Below are positions 24,779-32,443 of a DNA stretch of 64,000 bases, one piece after another; position 1 is the stretch's first letter; the number at the start of each line of letters is the position of its first letter. The DNA lies in contig CAZITX010000004.1 of the NCBI GenBank assembly GCA_964542305.1, forward strand, positions 62,001 to 126,000. Reading direction: 5' to 3'. The notes beneath the pieces are model-generated. The model had not been told where the DNA came from, made no database searches, and saw only the letters and a program-made list of their open reading frames with translations. The stretch is from DMER64 sp964542305. GTDB taxonomy: Bacteria; Bacteroidota; Bacteroidia; Bacteroidales; UBA932. The position numbers were made by a program, and so were the translations under genes.

Positions 24779-26542
24779 TTATGCCTGAACCTTTTCGGCC
24801 AGAAGTTCTTCAATTTCGGTTTCGTAGCGCTTGAAATCTTCGGATTCGAATTCCGAGTAATTCATTTGGCGGAAAATATTGATCATTTTTTTGAAATAAG
24901 CCGAGCAGGATTCAAAATCATCAAATGCAAAATCCCGGCGGCAGACGTTAATAACCTTGGAAAACATATATTCCTGGCGTTCCATGGATGTGGATGCGTC
25001 AACGTCGTCAAAAGCATCCTGCTGAAGGATTATGAAATCGATCAATTCTGATTTCCAGTAACTGATATGGTAATCCAGGGGAACTCCGTCGTCTCCCAAT
25101 ATGTTGATCTGCTCATAGGCTTCCTTGCCGCGTCTTACGTAATTCTTTCCTTCCCATACCTTGTCAATCCAGTCTTCGCCAATCTTTTCCTTGAAGTATT
25201 TCATGATCTCGGGGTATTCCAGGTACTTGGAATAACTCTCCATGGGATCAACCGCAGGATAACGTTTTCTGTCGGCACGGTTCTGGGAGAGTGCGTAGAA
25301 ACACCTGGTGGCTTTCTGAGTGGATTCGGTTACCGGTTCTTTTAAGTTACCACCGGCAGGGGATACCGTTCCTATGAAAGTAACCGAACCCGTTTGACCG
25401 TTATTCAGTTTTACGATGCCGGCACGTGCATAAAAATTGGCAATAATTGCAGAGAGGTCCATAGGGAAAGCATCCTGACCGGGGAGTTCTTCCATACGGT
25501 TACTCATTTCGCGCAATGCTTGTGCCCAGCGGGAAGTAGAGTCGGCCAGCAAAAGGGCTTTATGTCCCATGGCACGGTAATATTCACAGATGGTCATAGC
25601 AGTATAGACAGAAGCTTCACGCGCTGCAACCGGCATGTTTGATGTATTGCAGATAATAGTAGTTCTGTCCATCAGGTGCCTTCCGGTGCGCGGGTCAATG
25701 AGCTTGGGAAACTCGGCAAAAATTTCCACCACTTCGTTGGCACGCTCTCCGCAGGCGGCCATCACGATGATGTCGGCCTCGGCTTGTTTTGCCAAAGCGT
25801 GCTGGAGCACGGTCTTTCCGCAACCGAACGGTCCCGGGATGAATCCGGTCCCACCCTCGGCCATGGGGTTAAAGGTGTCTATGGTACGAACCCCGGTTTC
25901 CAATACTTTGAATGGCCTGGGTTTTTCCTTGTATGCGGTGATGGCTCGCTTCACCGGCCATTTTTGCACCATGGTGACATCGTGTGTTTTGCCGTCTGCG
26001 TCTTTGAGAACGGCAATTTTTTCGTCAACCGTGTAGGAGCCTTCTTTGGTTATTTCCTGGATGGTGTAGCTATCTGTCATGATGAAAGGCACCATGATCC
26101 TGTGGACCATCCAGCCTTCCATAACTTCTCCCAGCCAGTCTCCGGCGGTTACTGTATCGCCTTTCTTTGCCAGGGGTTTGAAATCCCATTTGGCTTCCCT
26201 GTCAATAGGTTCGGTATATTCACCTCTTTTCAGGAAAACACCTTCCATGGTAGCCAGGTTATTTTGTAACCCGTCGTAATTGCTGGATAATAGGCCCGGT
26301 CCCAGTTGAACTTCCAACATATGGCCTTCAAAGGTTACATGGTCTCCCACCCGCAGTCCGCGCGTGCTCTCGTAAACCTGTGCCGAGGCAATGTTTCCCG
26401 TTACCTTAATGACTTCGGACATCAAACGGGTGTCTCCCAGATGGATGAAACATATTTCATTTTGGGCAACCGGTCCGTCAACTTCTATAGTAACCAGATT
26501 GGCAATGATGCCTTTTACTTTTCCGGTGGTTTTTGTTTGCAT
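24779..26542 (-). CDS. ntpA: V-type ATPase subunit A (catalytic)
   Basis: A 587-residue catalytic subunit. The P-loop GPFGCGKT is at 237-244, preceded by the non-homologous insert characteristic of A subunits (residues about 110-200). Other blocks are ERANEVVEIFAEFPKL, STSRWAQALREMSNRMEELP and GSVTFIGTVSPAGGN. It forms the ATP sites with subunit B. Upstream is DUF2764 (2-bp gap). Confidence 0.96.
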   Translation of the reverse strand: MQTKTTGKVKGIIANLVTIEVDGPVAQNEICFIHLGDTRLMSEVIKVTGNIASAQVYESTRGLRVGDHVTFEGHMLEVQLGPGLLSSNYDGLQNNLATMEGVFLKRGEYTEPIDREAKWDFKPLAKKGDTVTAGDWLGEVMEGWMVHRIMVPFIMTDSYTIQEITKEGSYTVDEKIAVLKDADGKTHDVTMVQKWPVKRAITAYKEKPRPFKVLETGVRTIDTFNPMAEGGTGFIPGPFGCGKTVLQHALAKQAEADIIVMAACGERANEVVEIFAEFPKLIDPRTGRHLMDRTTIICNTSNMPVAAREASVYTAMTICEYYRAMGHKALLLADSTSRWAQALREMSNRMEELPGQDAFPMDLSAIIANFYARAGIVKLNNGQTGSVTFIGTVSPAGGNLKEPVTESTQKATRCFYALSQNRADRKRYPAVDPMESYSKYLEYPEIMKYFKEKIGEDWIDKVWEGKNYVRRGKEAYEQINILGDDGVPLDYHISYWKSELIDFIILQQDAFDDVDASTSMERQEYMFSKVINVCRRDFAFDDFESCSAYFKKMINIFRQMNYSEFESEDFKRYETEIEELLAEKVQA

Positions 26543-26544
26543 AA

Positions 26545-27183
26545 TTATTGTTTATCTGCTTTGTATGTGCCTTTTACTTCTTCTACCAGTTCCCTGAACA
26601 ATCTGGTACCGGTTTCTTTGTCCAGTTTTGCCCAACGTGCCACCAGGGAGGCTTTAAGTAAAAAAGCTAGTATAACATCTATATCAAAGTAATGGAATGT
26701 GGTGAGTTCCGTGGCTTTTTCCCAGCGGAGCATATCTGTTTTCTGTTCCCTCTGCACCGGTTCTTTCAATTGCATGATTTTATTCAACGCTGCCGAGTAC
26801 GGTGTAAGGTACTCCAGATCAAAATCATCTGCTTTGGAAACAGACAATTGTTCTGTGATCTGGTTTTCTCCTACCAGGTTTGGTTTGATATCACGTCCGT
26901 ATTCCTTGGCCGTGTATGCGGCTATGATGTTACGGATATCCCGGTCAAAGGAAAAATAACGGCTGATAAAAGCATTGTTGCAATTTTCTGCTGCACGGTA
27001 AAAACGGGAATGCATGTATTTGCTTTGCAATCCCTTTATCAGCCAATCCAGCCAACGATTGTCTTTTTTACCCAGTAATGAACGCAGTGAACCGGTCAGT
27101 TCTTCCAGATCAAAGCTACCGGATTGAAAATCCAGTGCCAGCTGGGGCAATCCGGCAACAATGAATTCGTAGTTATTCGCCAT
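26545..27183 (-). CDS. DUF2764 protein in the V-ATPase operon
   Basis: A 212-residue alpha-helical soluble protein of the DUF2764 family, known mainly from V-type ATPase operons of Bacteroidetes and related phyla. Recognisable segments are NYEFIVAGLPQLALDF at the start and a helical C-terminal half with WEKATELTTFHYFDIDVILAF. As the operon has no subunit C, this protein probably takes the place of the C subunit that links shaft to rotor ring, but that is inference from gene position only. It overlaps subunit E by 11 bp. Confidence 0.85.
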   Translation of the reverse strand: MANNYEFIVAGLPQLALDFQSGSFDLEELTGSLRSLLGKKDNRWLDWLIKGLQSKYMHSRFYRAAENCNNAFISRYFSFDRDIRNIIAAYTAKEYGRDIKPNLVGENQITEQLSVSKADDFDLEYLTPYSAALNKIMQLKEPVQREQKTDMLRWEKATELTTFHYFDIDVILAFLLKASLVARWAKLDKETGTRLFRELVEEVKGTYKADKQ

Positions 27184-27787
27184 AGAGCAATTCTTGTGTC
27201 CCGGGACTCACGTATTTATTGAAAAGTGCCAGGAAATCCTTGTCAGAGAAACGTATCTGGTATCCTCCGTCGGCAGGTCCTATGACAAATCCGTTTTCCA
27301 TGTCCGGACTGAAAGTAACTTTCAGATTTTTATCGAATGCTTTGGAACTCTGTGATTTCAAAAATTCCGTAAAGGATTTTTGTTTTTCTTTGGGAAGCAC
27401 CAATTCCAGGTCCATGGATTCGGCATCTTCAGGATTAAAAGCATTGATAAGGGTTTTAATGATATCCTGAATAAATATGTCATCTTCCATGGCTTTCCGG
27501 GTTGGATTTTCCAACGATTTGAGGACTACCAGGTTTTCAATTTGTTTTTTTAGTGAAGACAGGGTATGGCGGGAAGCCATTTTGATCTCGTTTTCAACCT
27601 GCTCCTTATGTTCGGCAGCTTCTTTTTCTGCCCGCTCAACCATCCAGGTAGCTTCTTTTTTTGCCTTTTTAACAATGGCATTGGCTTCTTCCCTGGCTTT
27701 GGCAATAATCTCTTCTGCCTGGTCTTTGCCTTTAGCCAGTCCTTCCTGGTAAAGCTTGTTAGTCAGTTCTTGCAGTTTGTTTTCCAT
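27173..27787 (-). CDS. ntpE: V-type ATPase subunit E (peripheral stalk)
   Basis: A 204-residue protein whose first 105 residues form an Ala/Glu/Lys-rich coiled coil (AKGKDQAEEIIAKAREEANA, AEKEAAEHKEQVENEI) and whose C-terminal domain (about 115-204) is globular, as in the peripheral stalk E subunit. No partner subunit G/H is found in the operon. It is the first V-ATPase gene and starts only 26 bp after oadB; I see no promoter box in that gap. Confidence 0.88.
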   Translation of the reverse strand: MENKLQELTNKLYQEGLAKGKDQAEEIIAKAREEANAIVKKAKKEATWMVERAEKEAAEHKEQVENEIKMASRHTLSSLKKQIENLVVLKSLENPTRKAMEDDIFIQDIIKTLINAFNPEDAESMDLELVLPKEKQKSFTEFLKSQSSKAFDKNLKVTFSPDMENGFVIGPADGGYQIRFSDKDFLALFNKYVSPGTQELLYGE

Positions 27788-27813
27788 ATAATTTCAGAAT
27801 GGTCAATATGTTT

Positions 27814-28956
27814 TTAAGATAAGAATCCCAGCAAAATCCCTGCCGCAACTGCCGAGCCAATAACCCCGGCCACGTTGGGTCCCATGGCGTGCATCAGAAG
27901 GTGATTGGAACGGTCATAGGAAAGGCCCACGTTTTCAGAAACACGTGCCGAGTCGGGGACGGCTGACACACCGGAATTACCGATCAAAGGATTTATCTTA
28001 TTTCCCGGTTTGAGGAACACGTTCATTAGTTTCACAAATAAAACCCCGGCACTTGTTGCAACAACGAATGATAAAGCTCCCAGCCCGAAGATCAGTATGG
28101 AATCCAGCTGCAGGAATTTATCGGCTTGTGTGGAACAGCCCACAGTCAGTCCAATGAGGATGGTGACAATATCCACCAGCGGTCCGCGTGCCGTTTCTGC
28201 CAATCTTCTTGTCACTCCGCTTTCTTTCAACAGGTTACCAAAGAAAAGCATACCCAGCAGGGGCAGGCCCGAAGGTACTATAAAGGCGGTCAGCAAAAGT
28301 CCGACAATGGGAAAGACGATCTTCTCCATCTTGGAAACGGCCCTGGGCGGTTTCATCTTTATCAGCCGTTCTTTTTTGGAGGTCAGCAACCGCATAATGG
28401 GAGGCTGGATCACCGGTACCAGTGCCATATAGGAATAGGCCGAGACGGCAATGGCCCCCATAAGGTCCGGAGCAAGCCGGGATGACAGGAAAATGGCTGT
28501 AGGTCCGTCGGCACCCCCGATGATGCCTATGGCACCGGCTGCGCTCGGTTCAAAGCCAAGGGAAAGGGATATGGCGTAGGCGGCAAAAATGCCGAATTGT
28601 GCCGCTGCTCCAATGAGCAGTAGCTTGGGATTGGAGATCAGTGCAGAAAAATCTGTCATGGCCCCGATCCCCAGGAATATCAGGGGAGGGTACCATCCTT
28701 TTTGAACCCCGTGGTAAAGAATGTTCAAAACGGATCCTTCCTCATAAATGCCTACGTTTAAACCGGCGAAAAGCGGAATGTTGCCTATTATCATACCAAA
28801 ACCGATAGGAATGAGCAAAAGCGGTTCCCACTCCTTCACTATGGCCATGGTAATGAAAATTATACCTATACATATCATCAAAATATGCTGGTAAGTGGCA
28901 TTGGCAAAACCCGTATATTCCCAGAACTGCTGGAGGTTGTTTATTATTTGGTCCAT
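27814..28956 (-). CDS. mmdB: Na+-translocating decarboxylase beta subunit (OadB/MmdB)
   Basis: A 380-residue membrane protein with about ten helices, the ion-transporting subunit of biotin-dependent decarboxylases. It couples decarboxylation of carboxybiotin to Na+ export. The family's key Asp is D150 in IGGADGPTAIFLSSR, and the conserved C-terminal helix reads MGPNVAGVIGSAVAAG. It is one base from the biotin carrier gene. Length is slightly below the usual 380-430. Confidence 0.94.
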   Translation of the reverse strand: MDQIINNLQQFWEYTGFANATYQHILMICIGIIFITMAIVKEWEPLLLIPIGFGMIIGNIPLFAGLNVGIYEEGSVLNILYHGVQKGWYPPLIFLGIGAMTDFSALISNPKLLLIGAAAQFGIFAAYAISLSLGFEPSAAGAIGIIGGADGPTAIFLSSRLAPDLMGAIAVSAYSYMALVPVIQPPIMRLLTSKKERLIKMKPPRAVSKMEKIVFPIVGLLLTAFIVPSGLPLLGMLFFGNLLKESGVTRRLAETARGPLVDIVTILIGLTVGCSTQADKFLQLDSILIFGLGALSFVVATSAGVLFVKLMNVFLKPGNKINPLIGNSGVSAVPDSARVSENVGLSYDRSNHLLMHAMGPNVAGVIGSAVAAGILLGFLS

Positions 28957-28957
28957 A

Positions 28958-29395
28958 TTAATTCATTATTATCAGGGGAGCTCCTTCCAGTACGGAATCT
29001 CCTTTGTTCACTTTTATTGATGCCACCACTCCGTCTCTTTCGGCTTCAATGTTGTTCTCCATCTTCATAGCTTCCAGTACTATCAGTTTCTGTCCTGCCT
29101 TAACCGTATCGCCTTCCTTGACACTCACTTCCAGTATAACTCCCGGAAGCGGTGAATTGACAGTATAGGAATTGCCGGAGGTGCTTTTTGGACTGCTGTG
29201 TGAGGCTTTGGCAGTGGTGGGAGCAGCAGAACGTTGTGCCCGCGGAGAAGGAGCAGGAGTAGATTTTTTCAAAGGTTTATCAATGGTGACCTGGAAAGGG
29301 GTTCCGTTCACTTCCACCTCGGCCAGTGTTTCTTCCAGCTCGTTTATGACAACGTTGTAACTGTTCCCGTTGATTATCAGATTGTATTCTTTCAT
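28958..29395 (-). CDS. mmdC: Biotin carboxyl carrier protein of the decarboxylase
   Basis: A 145-residue carrier. An N-terminal beta segment (1-40) is followed by a Pro/Ala/Ser-rich linker (43-75) and a biotinyl domain (78-145) with the biotin-accepting K111 in LEAMKMENN. It carries CO2 from the carboxyltransferase to the membrane subunit. Its position between the OadG-like and beta subunit genes matches mmd/oad operons. Confidence 0.94.
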   Translation of the reverse strand: MKEYNLIINGNSYNVVINELEETLAEVEVNGTPFQVTIDKPLKKSTPAPSPRAQRSAAPTTAKASHSSPKSTSGNSYTVNSPLPGVILEVSVKEGDTVKAGQKLIVLEAMKMENNIEAERDGVVASIKVNKGDSVLEGAPLIIMN

Positions 29396-29415
29396 AGCGC
29401 AATGTATTATCGGTA

Positions 29416-30339
29416 TTATTTTTTTCTCATAACAGGAGGCCTTCTCATGGAATGGAATTTGGAACTCCAGGGAGAATAATTCCTCCTTACCTGTTCAATG
29501 GTAAGGATGGTATTTTCTATGTCGTGGACTTCCGTTTCGTTGGCGTATAAATGCAACGCCATGGAAATGGCGGCGAATGTCTCGCCGGAAGTTTCTGCCA
29601 GGGATACTTTTTTGGTTTTATTCTTATGATAGGCATCGGCCTTTTTCTGTGACCAGCGCAATGCAATGTTACCTGTGCCTTTGAATACCAGGAATAACAA
29701 CACGAGCGATGAAAAGACAACCGACATGGCCATGATAGCCAGGATCCATCCGAATGGATCGGTCTCTTTCATTTGTTCACTTCTTGACATGCCATCCAGA
29801 GAATGGTTGTTGGTACTGGGTGAGGTACGTGAAAGCACGCCCCATCCTGCGTTGTCGGATTCCTTTCCGTAGGATCCTTCTCCGTCTACAAGACGTCCGA
29901 AAGATTGGTTGGGTTGTAACCCGTCCGGAACGGTAACCATATCCAAAATAGTACTGCCGTCGCTGCTTGTAAGTATGAGCACCTCGGATGCTTCCAGGGT
30001 GAAATTCACATGGAAAGAACCCCTGTGGGGTTTGTTGTCTGCCCAGAACAGGATGTGTTGCCTGGGCTTGATCTTTGTAAAGATGTCTCCCCGGGGAATG
30101 GTGTACATTTTTAAGTCATCGGGATCGTTACTCAGGTAACAACCGCCAATGTCCACGGTGCCGTATCCGGTATTAAATATTTCAAACCAGCCGTTGTGTT
30201 CTCCAAAATTATCCTGGTAATCATCTGTGTTGACTATGAGCAATTCATTCAACCGAAGATCGGTCATGCTCTGTCCCTGAAGGGAAAGATGAATGAAAAC
30301 AAAAAACCCGGCGAGTATGAATGTAATATATCGTTTCAT
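29416..30339 (-). CDS. OadG-like gamma/delta subunit fused to a lamin-tail-like domain
   Basis: A 307-residue protein with three parts. First a signal peptide (1-23). Then a beta-rich lamin-tail-like domain at about 26-175 (LRLNELLIVNTDD, GWFEIFNTGYGTVDIGGCYL, ILFWADNKPHRGSFHVNF). Then one transmembrane helix (195-220) and an OadG-like cytoplasmic tail with ISMALHLYANETEVHDIEN and NYSPWSSKFH. Ordinary OadG/MmdD subunits are about 80-120 residues and lack the extracytoplasmic domain. Here the periplasmic domain may tether or sense at the envelope. The OadG assignment comes from the tail and the operon. Confidence 0.78.
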   Translation of the reverse strand: MKRYITFILAGFFVFIHLSLQGQSMTDLRLNELLIVNTDDYQDNFGEHNGWFEIFNTGYGTVDIGGCYLSNDPDDLKMYTIPRGDIFTKIKPRQHILFWADNKPHRGSFHVNFTLEASEVLILTSSDGSTILDMVTVPDGLQPNQSFGRLVDGEGSYGKESDNAGWGVLSRTSPSTNNHSLDGMSRSEQMKETDPFGWILAIMAMSVVFSSLVLLFLVFKGTGNIALRWSQKKADAYHKNKTKKVSLAETSGETFAAISMALHLYANETEVHDIENTILTIEQVRRNYSPWSSKFHSMRRPPVMRKK

Positions 30340-30351
30340 GCAATGTTGGGT

Positions 30352-31905
30352 TTATAAGGGAAGGTTGTCGTGTTTTTTTGGAGGAAGGCTTTGTTTTTTT
30401 GTTGCCAGAAGCTGCAAAGACCTGATGATCCTGAAGCGTGTGTTCCTCGGTTCAATGATATCGTCAATGTAACCGTAACGTGCGGCATTGTAAGGATTGG
30501 CAAAAGTGTCACGGTATTCTTTTTCTTTTTGTTCCACAAAGAGTGCCGGATCATCGGCCTGGGCCATTTCTTTTCCGTAGAGAACTTCAATGGCTCCGGA
30601 AGGACCCATTACGGCGATTTCAGCGGAAGGCCAGGCGTAGTTCAGGTCTCCGCCAAGGTGTTTGGAGCTCATAACAATATAAGCTCCTCCGTATGCTTTT
30701 CTGAGAATTACGGTGATCTTGGGAACGGTGGCTTCTCCGTAAGCGTACAACAACTTGGCTCCGTGCAGGATAACGCCTCCGTATTCCTGATGCGTTCCCG
30801 GAAGGAAGCCGGGTACGTCAACCAATGTTACCAGGGGAATGTTGAATGCATCGCAGAAACGTACAAAACGAGCGGCTTTGCGCGACGCATTGATATCCAG
30901 TACTCCGGCCAGTACCCGCGGCTGATTGGCTACAATCCCCACAGAAGTGCCGTTAAAGCGGGCAAATCCCACGATAACGTTGGTGGCATATTCCTTATGG
31001 ACTTCCAGGAATTTTCCTTCATCCACCAATGTGTGGATGATCTCGAACATATTGTAAGGTTTGTTGGGACTGTCGGGGATAATGTCGTTGAGCGAATCGT
31101 CCAGGCGGTCAACGGGATCATCACACTCTGCACGCGGTGGCTCTTCCATATTGTTTTGGGGAATATAGCTCAGCAATTCACGAATCAGCTCCACGCCTTC
31201 TTCTTCTGTATCTACCGCAAAATGGGCTACTCCGCTTTTACTGGCATGAACGTTTGCTCCCCCAAGTTCTTCCTGGGTGACATCTTCACCCGTAACCGTT
31301 TTGACCACTTTGGGTCCGGTGAGGAACATATAGCTGGAGCCTTTCATCATGATGGTGAAATCTGTCAGGGCAGGAGAGTAAACCGCTCCTCCGGCACAAG
31401 GTCCGAAAAGAGCTGATATCTGCGGTATCACTCCGGATCCCAGGATGTTATTTTGGAAAATATCTCCATAGCCTGCCAGGGCATTGACTCCTTCCTGGAT
31501 ACGTGCACCGCCCGAATCGTTGATACCTATCAGGGGAGCTCCTACTTTCATGGCCTGTTCCATCACTTTACAGATCTTCATGGCCATTGTTTCAGAAAGG
31601 GATCCTCCAAAGACAGTAAAGTCCTGGGCGAAAACATAAACAAGTCTTCCGTCTATGGTTCCGTACCCCGTCACTACACCGTCACCCAGGATGGTTTTGT
31701 CCTGCATCCCAAAATTATCACAACGGTGGGTGACAAACATGTCAAATTCTTCAAAACTGCCTTCGTCCAGAAGCATTGAAATGCGTTCACGTGCGGTACA
31801 TTTCCCCTTTTCGTGTTGTGCATCTATGCGTTTCTGACCCCCTCCAAGGCGGGCTTTTTCGCGGAGCTGTGTCAACCCCTTGATTTGTTCCAACTGATTG
31901 CTCAT
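30352..31905 (-). CDS. mmdA: Methylmalonyl-CoA decarboxylase alpha (carboxyltransferase) subunit
   Basis: A 517-residue carboxyltransferase of the acyl-CoA carboxylase beta family. It contains GSLSETMAMKICK, IGINDSGGARIQEGV (first oxyanion site), GPCAGGAVYSPA, and KAYGGAYIVMSSK (second oxyanion site). Partners in the same operon (epimerase, biotin carrier, OadB) indicate transfer of CO2 from methylmalonyl-CoA to biotin, giving propionyl-CoA, not propionyl-CoA carboxylation. ATG 31905 is chosen over an in-frame GTG at 31941, which would overlap mce. Confidence 0.94.
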   Translation of the reverse strand: MSNQLEQIKGLTQLREKARLGGGQKRIDAQHEKGKCTARERISMLLDEGSFEEFDMFVTHRCDNFGMQDKTILGDGVVTGYGTIDGRLVYVFAQDFTVFGGSLSETMAMKICKVMEQAMKVGAPLIGINDSGGARIQEGVNALAGYGDIFQNNILGSGVIPQISALFGPCAGGAVYSPALTDFTIMMKGSSYMFLTGPKVVKTVTGEDVTQEELGGANVHASKSGVAHFAVDTEEEGVELIRELLSYIPQNNMEEPPRAECDDPVDRLDDSLNDIIPDSPNKPYNMFEIIHTLVDEGKFLEVHKEYATNVIVGFARFNGTSVGIVANQPRVLAGVLDINASRKAARFVRFCDAFNIPLVTLVDVPGFLPGTHQEYGGVILHGAKLLYAYGEATVPKITVILRKAYGGAYIVMSSKHLGGDLNYAWPSAEIAVMGPSGAIEVLYGKEMAQADDPALFVEQKEKEYRDTFANPYNAARYGYIDDIIEPRNTRFRIIRSLQLLATKKQSLPPKKHDNLPL

Positions 31906-31924
31906 CTTATATAATATTGTATTG

Positions 31925-32332
31925 TTATTCCGGATTTTCACATAATTCAGTCAACACGCCTAACGTGTCTTTGGGATGGAGGAATGCAATATGCAATCCT
32001 TCCGCGCCTTTACGGGGATTGTTGTCTATCAGGCGGATCCCGTTTTGGGACAGCTCGTCCAGATTTTCCTGCAATCCTTCGGTAGCGAAGGCAATGTGAT
32101 GTACGCCTTCACCCTTTTTTTCCAGGAATTTGCCTATGGGACCCTCAGGATCAGTGCTTTCAAGCAATTCCACTTTTGTCTGTCCAACTTTAAAGAAAGC
32201 AGTCCGGACTTTCTGATCCTGAACTTCTTCAATGGCATAACATTTTAATCCGAGTTTGGATTGGTAGAAGGCAATGGCTGATTCCAGCGATCTGACAGCT
32301 ATGCCTATGTGTTCAATATGTTTGATCTTCAT
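31925..32332 (-). CDS. mce: Methylmalonyl-CoA epimerase
   Basis: A 135-residue vicinal-oxygen-chelate (glyoxalase-fold) protein that interconverts R- and S-methylmalonyl-CoA. It starts MKIKHIEHIGIAV with the first metal His, and has KVELLESTDPEGPIGKFLEK, GVHHIAFATEGL and a C-terminal AFLHPKDTLGVLTELCE with the metal Glu. It is the first gene of the decarboxylase/V-ATPase run, and supplies the right stereoisomer to MmdA in the succinate-to-propionate route. Confidence 0.95.
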   Translation of the reverse strand: MKIKHIEHIGIAVRSLESAIAFYQSKLGLKCYAIEEVQDQKVRTAFFKVGQTKVELLESTDPEGPIGKFLEKKGEGVHHIAFATEGLQENLDELSQNGIRLIDNNPRKGAEGLHIAFLHPKDTLGVLTELCENPE

Positions 32333-32378
32333 TAAAATTCGGATTTTTTGTGCAATGAAAATTTAAATATCAATCCTG

Positions 32379-32386
32379 CAAAAATA
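32379..32386 (-). promoter_or_regulatory. -7 box upstream of mce (long energy operon)
   Basis: Minus-strand TATTTTTG matches TAnnTTTG, 46 bp before the mce ATG. It is the only box I find heading the 13-gene run down to 19134. No TTTG at a proper distance was found. Confidence 0.45.
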
Positions 32387-32426
32387 AGAAATTTATCTGA
32401 AACGGACAGCATAATGATAGATTCTT

Positions 32427-32434
32427 TATATTTG
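32427..32434 (+). promoter_or_regulatory. -7 box of the LtaS-like gene
   Basis: TATATTTG matches TAnnTTTG and ends 9 bp before the ATG at 32444, implying a nearly leaderless transcript. It decides that start over in-frame ATG 32414 or TTG 32348, which lie upstream of the predicted transcription start. Confidence 0.5.
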
Positions 32435-32443
32435 CAAACATAT

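Noticed and set aside
25676..26269. 197-codon frame opposite V-ATPase subunit A
   Set aside because: Antisense to strongly conserved catalytic-subunit codons; composition (His/Phe/Gly-rich) is typical of reverse-strand reading.
30370..31416. 348-codon open frame on the plus strand opposite mmdA
   Set aside because: It mirrors a highly conserved carboxyltransferase gene, its translation is Cys/Phe/His-rich without any domain, and it has no promoter; it is an antisense shadow of codon bias.
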